64,000 nucleotides of DNA, from NCBI RefSeq assembly GCF_000182565.1, contig NW_015971545.1, forward strand, positions 559,092-623,091, given 5' to 3'. Positions 51,001-61,002 of the stretch are shown piece by piece. Numbering within the stretch: the first letter of the stretch is position 1; each line of letters opens with the position of its first letter. A model generated the notes under the pieces. The model was not told the origin of the DNA. It saw nothing but the letters and a program-made list of their open reading frames with translations, and did not search any database. The translations under genes were made by a program, and so were the position numbers. This stretch comes from Spizellomyces punctatus DAOM BR117 (lineage: Eukaryota > Chytridiomycota > Chytridiomycetes > Spizellomycetales > Spizellomycetaceae).

Positions 51001-51953
51001 TTGCTCTTGCGTTTCGGGTGGGTTTGCTTCTTCAATTGCTTCGGTCGATGCTGGCAGAGTTAGGTCGACTGGTGCCTCCATCAAAGTGTCAAGAATGAAA
51101 TCGAAGACCGTGGCAATGGTGGACCGTATTGGTGCTATGACTTCCTATTGGGAATCAACGATACGTCTCAATTACTGCGTATCAGAGGAGGTTTTGCAGA
51201 GTCATACCTCAGGTACTTGAGTATAGGAAGGTGCTATATCTGCTACATTGTGCTGGTCAGAGGGAGAAAGTGATGATACAGACGGGTGCAAATAATGGTA
51301 GGTGCAATTGATGGGCACCCTCCACGCTTCTGGATCCCCACAGTCACAGCAACCTCCGGTACCCGACGCAATTGAAAACGACGTGTCGTGTCCCTCGTGA
51401 TTAGTCGCATGAAAGCAGCGAGAGCAGAATACACAAGTCTCGTCTAAGGCGCAGTTTCTAATCCAAGAGTTGCAGGTTCAGCAATCTTGCGCATACCGCC
51501 TGGTATATAACAAGCGAGCTTCAACCGAGGAACTAACCTGCATCGATATACGGCTTCGCCCCTCTTAAATACATGCCCACAAGCTTTCCCTCTCTGTGAC
51601 TCTTGATATTCTGGTGGTAAACTCGCAGTTGCATTTGCACCAATGATCTCCGTAATTGAAGGCTCGACCGCTACTCTCGACGTCACAGCCGCCCCCGTTT
51701 CCGTCTCTTGAAACACACCCGGTATTGACGAAGTCCCAAAGAGGAGTTCCGGTGAGCCATTAGTCCCCGCACATATTCTCTTGTTCAGCGACAGTACGAT
51801 CTCTTCCGCAACGTCATCGGGTAAGGGGAGGTCGTAGGTATGGCGGAACGGCGACTCATGGAGATAGGCATATAGTTGATCATCAAAGTAGGGGAGATCG
51901 GAAAGTATCGAAGGAGGCGGAATGTAGACTGGTTGCGGATTGTGATGTTGCAT
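45006..51953 (-). CDS. UBR1: Ubr1-type E3 ubiquitin ligase (N-recognin)
   Basis: Recognises destabilising N-terminal residues and ubiquitinates substrates (N-degron pathway). Exons read: 51538-51953, 51208-51457, about 50840-51144, about 50216-50788, then from about 50162 through one long exon to about 45410, and two short 3' exons ending at 45006. The UBR box is rebuilt across the first intron: CGHVFKRGEAVYRCRNCALD, CVFCSRCFHATNHEGHD, GGCCDCGDPEAW, with all Cys/His in place. The RING-H2 is CIFCQEDTDKG ... STCGHVMHVNCFQQYY ... YMCPLCKSLGN. The C-terminal UBLC domain reads PALCLICGLFVCSQSFCC, then HARICGGGIGIYF, PPYLDAHGEVDLGLR and LWLAHGVPSYVARKIEQ. Length near 2000 residues fits Ubr1/Ubr2. 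Divergent from the ARM-repeat gene. Confidence 0.95.
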
Positions 51954-52327
51954 TCGGTGTATGTAGTCGTAAGGCGGGCGTTTGAACTAGAGCCCTATTA
52001 TATTCATGAAATTAGAGATCATTGGCCCAGACCACAGAGCAGGCGGCCATAAATATCACAAAAAAATATCATTGCAAACCTGTCGAACAAAGCCAATGAG
52101 AAGGTTGATTGTGTGAAAGGTCCTCCTGGGCATGGGCTATTCCTGCCTTCGCAAGTGTGAAATCGCAGCTCCCAGAGCAATTTACGCCCTTGACTCACCA
52201 AGTCATGTGAAGCATGACTAAATGCTTATGTAAGCACATGAAGTCCTCTAGTCCTTTGTTTATTTCTAACTGTCATGGTTGTCGTTCGCCACGCACCGGA
52301 TTAGCAGTTGCTGCAGTAGAATTTAGT
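51954..52327. promoter_or_regulatory. Divergent promoter of the Ubr1 and ARM-repeat genes
   Basis: 374 bp between the two start codons on opposite strands. No TATA box or repeat stands out. Inferred from gene layout. Confidence 0.4.
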
Positions 52328-54727
52328 ATGCCCAGCAAGTATGCTCTAATGATGATTCCGTGCACTGCTTAAATATCCACATTCTGTCCAACAGTGTCCG
52401 ATCTGGCTTCACCATTAAAGAACGCCCCGTCGAAACAGCCGATACTCAGCACCTCCCAGATCACAACATGGCTGACGCATTTGACAAGTCGTTCATATGC
52501 GGCCCGTCAACGAGAAGCTGCATCACAAATCCTGGCTTTTCTGCGGTCGCCTCTCAACCCACCCATCGCCGAAACGTCCTTTGAAATAGGCAAGGCGGAA
52601 ACCCTAAAAATCATGCTCCTTCTGCGTTCAGGCATGCATCACGTCGACGTAAAAGAGGCCACTCTTCTTTTACTGGCCACCATCATTCGTGGTTCTTCTC
52701 CCGCAACAGCGGCAAGGACAGCGGCGCTGCTCGCCGCTGGTGCGTACAGCAAGATCATATCAATTGCCGCAGATACACGCGACGGCCCAGATCCGCAAAT
52801 TGCTGGGTTACGATTCTTCTCAGAATATTTGAATGAGGGCGGCGAGACAGCTGCTCGAAAATTCTGCGGATATGCTGAAGGTGATGCCGGCTCGGTCACT
52901 GGCATGGACATATGCATTCGATCTCTACAAGCGGAGGGGGGGAACGTTCGACTTCAGTATTGGGCTGGAGAGTGTTTGAAGAAAGCCGCTATCTGTACGG
53001 ATATGCGACCCCTAATGTTAGATGCGGGCATTCTGAAACCTCTGGCTACATATATGAAGTTGATCTGCTCTGACGGCTCTTCAGTTCTCCAGCAGAGTTT
53101 GCTTGATTATCACACTTTGCTCTTCGAAAGCGTCGCTTGTCTCCTGAAACTGATAACCACCCACTCTGAAGAGGCAAAATTGGTAAGATGATTGCAACAC
53201 TGCTTTTCAGTATTGGACAACTTTAATCTTGATGAAATAGCTGTTGGTCTCGGAAGGGGTCATCCCATCTATTGTATGGTTGCTACGACAAGAGGGGCGC
53301 AACAGCCAAAAGTTGGAGGTAAGGTTCCCTAAGCGTAAACCGCCGTGTATTGCAGATCTCCTGACCGAAGTTTCAATGCTTTTTACCAGGCGATTTACGC
53401 GTTCGCGAATGTTGTCATAACGCCATCCAGAGAAGCTGAAGAAGCTATACCGCTTCTACTGCAAGTCGCGGCGGAAAGCACCGATGCATTTGAAGAAGCG
53501 GCCCTACGAGCACTCCGTAATGCCCTTGCACGGACAGGAGAAGGGGTCAGACGACGATTTGTAACAGAAGGAGGTGTTGCCATTCTAGGAAAACAGTTGG
53601 GACGAACCGACCTTCAAATAGTGCAACATAGCATTGCCGGCTTACGGAATGTAGCGCTGTTAGATGTTCCACTCGAAGCCCGGCATCAAGTAGCGAAATT
53701 CTGTCCAGATTTTCTTCATCTTCTCAGTCACAAAGATAAAACCGCCCCAGCATGGAAGATCCATCTCTCGATAACCCACCACGCCCTTTGCACCATTTGT
53801 AATCTCGCCGTAACAGATACTATTGCCCAAGATATCTCAATAACAGGCCGATCAACACTTTTCTCACACATTTATCGTATCATCTTCGACCGGGATATTC
53901 CCGATACACCGTTTCGACTGGACGCACTAGCATGTCTCCGGAATCTTTGCATAGACGAAGACTCTTGTCTTCTCATTGCAAGTATGGGTGTGCCCAAGCT
54001 CTTTGAACTCCTCTTCACAGGCTCACCATTCCTCCGCGCGGAAGCCATGGCAGTCCTACGCAATCTCATCCTCCAAAATCGATACTGTTTCGATGAATTT
54101 TTCCAAGTGGATGGTTTCATCGACGAACTGGTGGCAGATCTTTCATCGCAGTACACTTCAACCCTCCAGCGTTGCGCGGTAGATATTATCCATTGTTATT
54201 TGACCAAAGGAGATACCGCACATAAACGCACGTTTTACGATGCTGACTGTCTTCCTGCGCTCCTTCTTCCAATGGAAGCCGACAACGAGAACAAAGATGT
54301 TGCTGTTGTTTGCTTCAGAATTTTGCAGGACTATGAGCGGAGGGCTGTGTTGGAATCCAGGGATCACTGGACGCGGATTTGGGTAGACTGGAAAGCTGAG
54401 GATGCAGAGAGGAAAAATGCTAAGAAAGAGAAGAAGGCTAAGGACCGAGAAGAGCGGGATCGGAGACGAATGAGCCGAAAGCGTGCAAAAAAGGATTCAC
54501 GGCAAGACAAACCCTTTTTTGTCAAGAATACTCAAAACAAGGAGGATGCCAACTTGAGCGTATCGACTCTAGGCAAAAACAAGCATCCCACCGCTGCGTC
54601 CTACAGACGACCAAATTCAGCACCACATGGAATCTTGAAATACAGAGCTGCACTGTCATCAGATGAGAAATACTCGCCTGCAACGAGTACTGTTGAAGTG
54701 AAAAAGCGGGTGGTGACATTCAGATAG
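52328..54727 (+). CDS. Armadillo/HEAT-like repeat protein of unknown function
   Basis: 736 residues from exons 52328-52334, 52395-53182, 53241-53318 and 53390-54727. The body is alpha-helical repeats of about 40 residues, for example LLLLATIIRGSSPATAARTA, LQYWAGECLKKAAI, EEAALRALRNALAR, IVQHSIAGLRNVALL and LDALACLRNLCIDED, an armadillo-like solenoid. The C-terminus (after about residue 620) is a Lys/Arg/Glu-rich helix (AERKNAKKEKKAKDREERD) followed by a basic disordered tail. The first intron appears to be GC-AG: ATGCCCA, then GCAAGT, rejoining after CAACAG to give a start MPMSDLASP. Without it the long frame has only a GTG and an upstream stop. Function unknown; a scaffold is likely. Confidence 0.82.
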
Positions 54728-54871
54728 CATAAGTCAACCAGGTGCAAATAGATATGTGAATAGGGATGCAATGAGTATTCCATGTATACCGCGCTCTGCG
54801 CATTACGACTGAAAATGGCTATCGATGGTTCTATCTAAAGCATGCTAAAAAATGTATAGATATGTAATCGC

Positions 54872-55129
54872 TCAAATGTTAAAACCTTGCGCCCGCATGC
54901 AATCCTGATGCGCCTTGATTAGATCTGCACATTTTTCTTCTCCGTGCTCAAATACACATTCGTCTCGCGCTTTCCGCGTGTCCGGGCAAGCACAACAAGG
55001 TTTGCATTCGGGTTTAGCCCCGGTTGACGTGGATGCGGAGAGGGGCGCTGGGGAGGCAGTTGATGAAACGAGCCTGTTTGCCTGTTTTTGCGCTACCCAG
55101 GCTTTTAAGCTATCTCCACCAAATACCAT
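54872..55129 (-). CDS. COX17: Cytochr. c oxidase copper chaperone Cox17
   Basis: Delivers Cu(I) to Sco1 and Cox11 in the mitochondrial intermembrane space for cytochrome oxidase assembly. Single exon, 85 residues from ATG 55129 ([11 protein letters not shown]). The conserved core is [16 protein letters not shown], holding the copper-binding CC pair, and [19 protein letters not shown], giving the twin CX9C coiled-coil-helix fold imported by the Mia40 pathway. The N-terminal 40 residues are longer than in yeast and Ser/Ala-rich. It sits 39 bp downstream of the Yhm2 stop on the same strand. Confidence 0.95.
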   Translation of the reverse strand: MVFGGDSLKAWVAQKQANRLVSSTASPAPLSASTSTGAKPECKPCCACPDTRKARDECVFEHGEEKCADLIKAHQDCMRAQGFNI

Positions 55130-55168
55130 GCACACCTATGGAGACAGGTCATTTTAATCTCACTGCCG

Positions 55169-56278
55169 CTAACCTAGGCAAGATTTAAAGATTATACGCA
55201 CCGTCAAATAGACACCCAAGCCAATACGAGGAGTTACTCCACGGTAGAAGCCGAGGAACCCATTCCTTTGCCAAATCCACTTGGCCGTGTTCAACAGAGT
55301 CATCTTGGCAGGTCTATTGGGGTCTTTCACTTGAGACTGCATTTCGACACGAATCACTTCAATAGGTTGGTTCCAGCATGCAAGGGCACCACCGACTACT
55401 GAAGCAAAGAGTCGCTCAGACACAGTGAGAGGGTTGGCTTTCTCTCCCTCAGGTCGGAAATAGCGGATGCTAGATTCGGTGATACGCGCAATTCCGATTC
55501 TACTGCCCCAGTTCGTCATTTGTCGCAAAGCTACAGCTGACACGCCTTTGTTCAATCCCCTGATACCCTCGGTCTTTAAAATATCTCCTGCAACCTTCCA
55601 GGTAGAGACAGCCGCTCCCGGATTCTTGTGGCGAGTAACCTCTACTGTCTTCATAAATGTACAGAATCCCATGGTAGTATACGCCTAAATATGCGGAGTA
55701 ATGTCAACGTCGCATTGCACTCGTCCAGTATTCAGAGCGAAAGCTGTATAAACCTCACCTGCGCAACGCCTCCTCCCATTCCGGACAATATTCCGGCGGT
55801 TGGACCAGAGAGCCCCAATTTGGTCCTTGCATGATACTCGATTTCGGACGCGGCAAACAAAAGGATAGCTCCCTTCGTCGAAGCTTCAATCCACGCCCAG
55901 GGAATCAACCCTTGATAGAATCCCGCAATACCTCCACGTTGGTACGTTTTTTTGACGGCTGTTACCAGCGAGTCGTTCCTGTTGGCTGTCAGAGAACTCA
56001 ATAACGTGGACTGGCGAGTTTTCTGGATTTGGCTGGACCATACCTGCCATGTGTGTCTTAACGACCTCAAAGGGCTGTCCAAGCGTTGATACCTCGAAGG
56101 TCTGAATGGCGCCTCCCAAAAGAAGGTTGACATAACTGATGGGTTTCTGGGCGACGAGCATGTTGTTAATATACGTTTAACTAAACTGACTTCCTGCTCC
56201 CGCCACATTTCGTTACGTCCGACCTTCGCAATGTACCTTTTGAATTGAGGCTGGCTCGGACTTTGCTACGACAGACAT
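55169..56278 (-). CDS. YHM2: Mitochondrial citrate/oxoglutarate carrier (Yhm2 type)
   Basis: Inner-membrane carrier exchanging citrate for 2-oxoglutarate in the yeast homologue, and associated with mtDNA nucleoids there. Four exons (56237-56278, 56044-56146, 55759-55985, 55169-55684) give 295 residues. The subfamily stretches are [77 protein letters not shown] and [20 protein letters not shown], followed by [13 protein letters not shown]. Start [14 protein letters not shown] splices directly to [12 protein letters not shown], as in fungal Yhm2. The C-terminal end ([12 protein letters not shown]) differs from yeast but has the same length. A second tricarboxylic-acid carrier in this window besides Sfc1. 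Confidence 0.93.
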
Positions 56279-56641
56279 TGTAGGGAGATCTTGTGTCAAA
56301 TTACAACCACAGGAAAGTCGGAAGGGGATAGCAAAGATCTAACGAGACATCACGTGATTTCATTGATCTGCCGATTGGATAAGCGAGGAGTATCGATCCG
56401 TTGGATAATCTACTTTGTAGCTTTCAGCCAAAAAGTCAGCAGCCATGCTATGCCATGCGCAATATTCAATACTAGGAGAGTAGAGGAATAATCTGAGAAC
56501 GTTCAGAGCACGAGTTTATCCGGTTGCACCCTGCGAGTAGATAAGGACATTGGCAGGAGTAATGCATTTTCAATTCTTCCGAAGTGCCAAAACGTATTGG
56601 TATACATCAGTCACACCATCAACTAACAATCGATAGACTCC
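56279..56641. other. Intergenic spacer
   Basis: Promoter of the Yhm2 gene and 3' flank of the dehydrogenase gene, both -. Includes a CACGTG-containing stretch near 56351. No gene seen. Confidence 0.45.
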
Positions 56642-58010
56642 TCACTTGTCTACTTCACCAGGTAATCCGGATTCCTCCCGAACACTCAACACTACGCTAC
56701 CCCAATCCAGATCTCCGTGCCCCTTCTCTAGCTGTTTTTCCAAATGTTCGTACATGACGTCGGCGATATGCAGTTTGGTGGAAGTCTCATCAGCGAGTCT
56801 AAATCATAAGCTCAGTTTCAATACTTGACAAAAAATTTAGAAGTACTATTCGAACCTTCGCATCAGTCCGACATCCTTTAAACCGCCTTTAACTGGAAAA
56901 CCAGGGTTGCTGGGAGAAATCGCGAGATTGTCTTGGCAGATTCGGGTTCCGTAGCCTTGAATCACAGGGCATGGCAGCATACTGATTGCCACATAAGCAG
57001 ACCACGTTGGAAATGAAAAAGAGGTAGTGACACGTACGTGTTAATAAAGTCGAGGACGTTCTGTCTCGACAATCCACTCTTGTCGGCAAGGGTTACAGCC
57101 TCGGAGATCATTTCGATGCATGAAGCGATGAAGAAGTTGCCGCATAGCTGGATATTCATTCAGAATCATCGTCAACCACCCGGCCTGTTGCGGTTGATGC
57201 GGCGACGAGCACCTTACCTTTTGCGTAGTGCCAAGATGGGGCTCAGTCCCAACATCAATGATGGCTCTGGTCATGGCTTCAATATAGGGACGGACATCCA
57301 GCTTCAGGTTTTCCTCTCCCGCGAATGCTCCAACTGTGAAAACCGTTCAACTATGTTTGGCTGAGATCCACCTAGTCATCCCATTGCTTGGCTTACCAAG
57401 CAATTTTGCCTTTGCAGCATCCGGTCTGCCAAACATTGGACAGGCAGCAAACCGTACTCCATGGCTCTGCATTTTTGCAGCTACTTCCTTGGTGGAGGCA
57501 GGGTAGACTGTGCTGCAGTCAACCCATATCAAGTCCTTCCTGGGCGGGGCGCCTAAAAAACATCAATTCGATTTTTGTGGGGCGCGTTAGGTAGTCGTGC
57601 TCAAGACAGAAACGCACCAGCGACCTCGTCACAAATCTGCTTCAAAGCGGCATCATCAAACATCATCGAAAACAAAACATCACATTCCTTTGCCAATGCC
57701 TTAGGGCCATTCTTTTCGACTACAGCTCCCACAGACTCTAGCTCAGAGGCTTTGGACAGTGTGCGGTTCCAAACACGCAGTGATCGCCCGGATTTTTGGA
57801 GAAAAGCTTGGAGGTTGAATGCCATGCCTGCATTGCGTTAACCTAATGGATGTGCTAGGAAGACATGTAAAAGAACAAGTCGTACCACTTCCCATGGCAC
57901 CTGTAGAAGGACGCTTAGAGGTCCGTCTTGGATCAAGGTACCGACACCATCTCTGGCACGAAATATTTACCCAATCCCATGAATCCCACCTCTTGTTTGC
58001 TGGTCGACAT
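56642..58010 (-). CDS. Beta-hydroxyacid dehydrogenase (3-hydroxyisobutyrate dehydrogenase/GLYR-like)
   Basis: NAD(P)-dependent oxidoreductase of the beta-HAD family. Seven exons (57971-58010, 57618-57827, 57397-57552, 57218-57333, 57038-57147, 56856-56981, 56642-56798) give 304 residues. The Rossmann N-terminus reads VGFMGLGGMAFNL with WNRT following the second strand. The substrate-binding strand is IWVDCSTVYP. The catalytic-Lys segment is TEPHLGTTQKLCGNFFIASC, with the Lys before a helix carrying Asn, and the C-terminal all-helical domain includes FPVKGGLKDVGLMRRLADE, a family signature. It lacks an obvious mitochondrial presequence, so it may be a cytosolic member (glyoxylate/succinic semialdehyde reductase-like) rather than a valine-pathway enzyme. 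Substrate not assigned. Confidence 0.88.
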
Positions 58011-58336
58011 GATTCTAAAATCGAAGCTCAGACGTTCTGCTACAGAATAAGAAGGATATTTTGAGTGCCAATTGCGAGGACAAAATCAATCATTTCCAGG
58101 AGAATGATGTGAGTCATGGCTGGATGTGTGGTGACGACAGTGACGTTATTTTGGAATACGAGCAAGTGCCCGGCCCCGACGCCTGTAGCGTTCAATGGAT
58201 TTAACATGACAATATCATAAAAGTGTATTTACGGCAGGGATACCGATATCAAACAAAGCTGGTTCTTACGCCTCTGTTAATGCATCAACCATACTTTGCC
58301 TATACGGGAATGAACCATACTTTATCGATTAGGCAA
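58011..58336. other. Spacer between the dehydrogenase promoter and the Fanzor element
   Basis: Promoter side of the dehydrogenase gene. Near its right end (58296-58318) lies a degenerate extra copy of the Fanzor element terminus. No gene recognised. Confidence 0.45.
58296..58318 (-). repeat. Degenerate extra copy of the Fanzor element 3' terminus
   Basis: The string GCCTATACGGGAATGAACCA repeats the element end at 58337-58360 with a 4-base deletion (GACA missing before GGGAATG). It lies 41 bp outside the main end, so two element ends stand in tandem. Confidence 0.6.
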
Positions 58337-58404
58337 GCCTATACGACAGGGAATGAACCAGCGTAAACTGGTTCGGAAAAGTTAACTAACTGCTACTAGA
58401 CAAT
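58337..58404 (-). ncRNA. Candidate guide (fRNA/omega-like) RNA end region, copy 1
   Basis: Between the Fanzor stop codon and the element end are 68 bp. They contain a perfect 7-bp hairpin (GAACCAG, 6-base loop, CTGGTTC; 58355-58374), conserved in copy 2 at 63315-63334. In TnpB and Fanzor systems the guide RNA scaffold overlaps the 3' end of the gene and runs to the element terminus, with the guide coming from the flank. By that rule the guide here would begin TTGCCTAATCG (minus strand, 58336 downward). Inference, no expression data. Confidence 0.4.
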
Positions 58405-60294
58405 CTAAGCTACCAAAGGGACATGTCTACTAAAAATAGCCGGTCTAACACCATCATCTAAATATGATTTCATGATTGTTACCATATTAGACGTGCTTAA
58501 TTTGTCCCGATTCCAGTAACGGTAAGTGCATCCTTGCTCTATGCAGTTTGGGTTGGTACAACCTAGCAAGCCATGCACTTTTTCACTACGTCCTTTCTGA
58601 CGCTGCCAGGGTCTCGAGTGTGGTCGTATCTTGAATCCCTTTTGCAGATGATCACCTGATAAGCATCTTGGACATATTGATGAGGTTCGATATTCATCTA
58701 ATAGGAAGCAATCGATGCGATTGCATTTGAAACAATTCCGCCATCCAGTGGTTTTCGATGATATCTGGTATTTTTGGGTATGCCCACCATCGCTCCAATC
58801 ACCCATTACTACAGCAAAACTACTACCAAAGCATTTCCTCATATTAGATATCAGCTTTGCTTCGGTTCTTTGGGTGTTCATGTAGGTATGCCATCTCCAT
58901 CTAGTATGGGCGGGATGCGAATAAAAGTCCTTCAAGGGTGCATCATTGTCGTGGCGCCATGACAGGTAATGAATGTAGCTATCGAGATTCATCGTTTTAT
59001 GTGAAGGCGCTGCAGACTCGATGACATCAATGCCATTCTCACGCTTCATTGCTTCGCGGGATTTTTTGAACCTCCTGCTTCCAATCTCTTTGGTTCTTTG
59101 CATGGAAGTATAGCAAAACGTACGCCTCTTTTGAAGATCCCGACAGTATAGTATATCGCGCTTATTGGGATCAATGGTGACGACGTTGGATGCGCTGCGA
59201 CAGGCCGTAAGATTATTCTCAATATATTGACTTTTGATATCTGCTTCAATCGCCTGTTCTGAGTTGCGATGCTTGTGTCTGCCATATTTTGCCGCATCTG
59301 GATGCTTCAGGCAAACTGACATGGAGGTCCCATCCGTCGTTATTGATCCGTCAAATGCCATTCCACTACGCGTCGTGAACGCCTTACTGCCAAGATTGCA
59401 AACACGCAACCACAAGTCCATTTTGTCAACAGAGTCGTATTCTCGCCATGAGACTTTTAGCACATGTTGATACAGAATCATAGTATCAATGCGAACATGG
59501 GATTGGATAAACGATCTTCGCAATGGGATGGCATTAAACAAGGGCAGGCCACATCGTTCGAATAAACGGGATAATGCACAGTGAGACGGAAAAAATGACA
59601 GCGGATCGCATGCTACAAGATATGCGAGTTTCCCTTCTTTTCCTATGACTCGATCAAGCAAAATATTCCAAATGTCTTCTAATAATGCACTTTCCAAATT
59701 GCTCAGGTCTAGATCATCGGTTTGTGGAATGTCGTCTAATAAGAACAATTGTTTCAGATATCGCAATCTGGCGAAAAATGACATTCTCTCCGCTCCCAAT
59801 AGTCTTTTCTGCTGGTTCTTGACGTCTAATCGATAATTGATGAATCTAACTAGCATTTTGACAAAATGCTCTTGGACATTGACTTTAATGTTTGTTATGA
59901 CACTGGTGGTGAGGTAGTTGATGGACTGTTGATCATATTTCAGGTTGGGCCGAGTAAAACCCACAACATTGCAGTACCGATCAATATGGGGCACGAGGAT
60001 ATCACGGCAATCTTTTTTCGCCATGTTGCCTGGCTGCCAAGCTGCACCTTTATTCAGCAGGTAAAGCGTCGCCTCCATGACAGTTTCATTGATAATCGGA
60101 AAGTGTGGGCTGGATAGGATGTAGAACTTGAGTGCATGAGTAGCGTGGGCTGCTAGTTCATGGACGATTTGGATATAATTTTGAATGCGATCTCAGTAGG
60201 TATCATTTGCAGCAAAAGCCTTTTCAAAAGATGTCTTGTGACATGAATGGAGGATAGCAGGTTGGTCGACTTTCTGCTTCTTCTTCGGAGGCAT
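58405..60294 (-). CDS. Fanzor (eukaryotic TnpB-like RNA-guided nuclease), copy 1, interrupted by one in-frame stop
   Basis: From ATG 60294 one frame of 629 codons runs to the TAG at 58405. It opens with a nuclear localisation signal, MPPKKKQKV. A TGA at codon 34 (60193-60195) breaks it; downstream, 557 codons from ATG 60078 are intact. Numbering from that ATG: helical N-terminal region 1-290; RuvC-I VVTIDPNKRD with Asp303; strand VVMGDWS at 423-429; Glu462 in LLDEYRTSSICPRC; zinc finger Cys469, Cys472, Cys507 and Cys512; RuvC-III YWNRDKLSTSNM with Asp525. The DEYRTS Glu just before the zinc finger is the displaced catalytic Glu typical of Fanzors. Family members are RNA-guided DNA endonucleases; one from Spizellomyces punctatus has been shown to cut DNA. 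No GT-AG intron removes the TGA. Activity of this copy is therefore doubtful. Confidence 0.88.
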
Positions 60295-60441
60295 CGTTGA
60301 AGATGAAGACTGTGGGAAAATGGGCAACTCATCTTTTAAATACTGGATAGATCTATTATTCATTAGACTAGATATGGGTTTATAGATATTGGACAACATT
60401 TCATTGGTCGCTTGGGATGAAAATTTTCGATAGTATGTCAT

Positions 60442-61002
60442 GTGACCATGGGTTATTTATTGTGGATCACTGAAGGGGGTCAGGGGTATTCATTAGGTAG
60501 CTTTCAGTGGAGGCATTTACCAGTGTCTTTTGGGCAAGATTTGAGGATTTTGGATAGTCATTGTTTACATTCCATGCCTGTACCAGCGTCGATCCTGGCA
60601 TCCCATGTCTGAATCTTCAGGCCCGACGCGTAGCTAAGCCACCCGCCTCACCCAAACCATCGAGCGCCGTCATCACATTAGAATTGAATGCGGTAGCTCG
60701 AAAGATGTGATTGACCAGTCTAATCACCTATATCATGATGTGCATGCGTTCTACTGCTGCCATAGAACATGTTTTATTTTTGGAATATTCTGTTTTCGAA
60801 CATTCCGTTGAGCATGTTTTCCTTCTTCTCGTTCCCCATAGCGCGTGCTCTGCTAGCGTGACGTCACCAACAAGTTGCTGTTATTTAACAGACTTGAAGC
60901 TCTCTGGTACAAAATATTTGTATCCCAGCCGATTTCAACAGCTCCTAAAATTTGGTACTTTACTTTTATATTAGCTTGAACCTCTATGACTACTCATGAC
61001 CC
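60442..61002. other. Spacer between Fanzor copy 1 and the receptor gene
   Basis: Contains the presumptive upstream end of the Fanzor element (not located) and a 28-bp copy of receptor coding sequence at 60680-60707. Otherwise AT-rich with no gene. Confidence 0.45.
60680..60707. repeat. 28-bp exact duplicate of receptor exon sequence
   Basis: Identical, same orientation, to 61282-61309, which lies in the last exon of the receptor gene and encodes part of IFRATAFNS. Flanks are unrelated on both sides. Confidence 0.85.

Larger units (their letters stand above)
58337..60441 (-). mobile_element. Fanzor-bearing element, copy 1
   Basis: The 3' boundary (58337) is set by comparison with copy 2: identity starts abruptly at GCCTATACGAC in both (58337 and 63297), while the outer flanks differ. 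The upstream boundary is unknown because copy 2 leaves the window; 60441 is only the end of the open frame ahead of the gene. No transposase is seen besides the nuclease, as in IS607/IS605-derived TnpB-only or Fanzor elements. Confidence 0.7.

Noticed and set aside
58405-60078. Treating the Fanzor gene as starting at ATG 60078
   Set aside because: Family-like N-terminal coding continues in the same frame upstream to an NLS-bearing ATG at 60294, broken only by a TGA; I kept the longer extent and flagged the stop.
60100-60290. An intron removing the TGA in Fanzor copy 1
   Set aside because: Candidate GT sites (for example GTCGAC, GTCACA) and AG sites nearby fit the local intron consensus poorly, and the surrounding frame is continuous.
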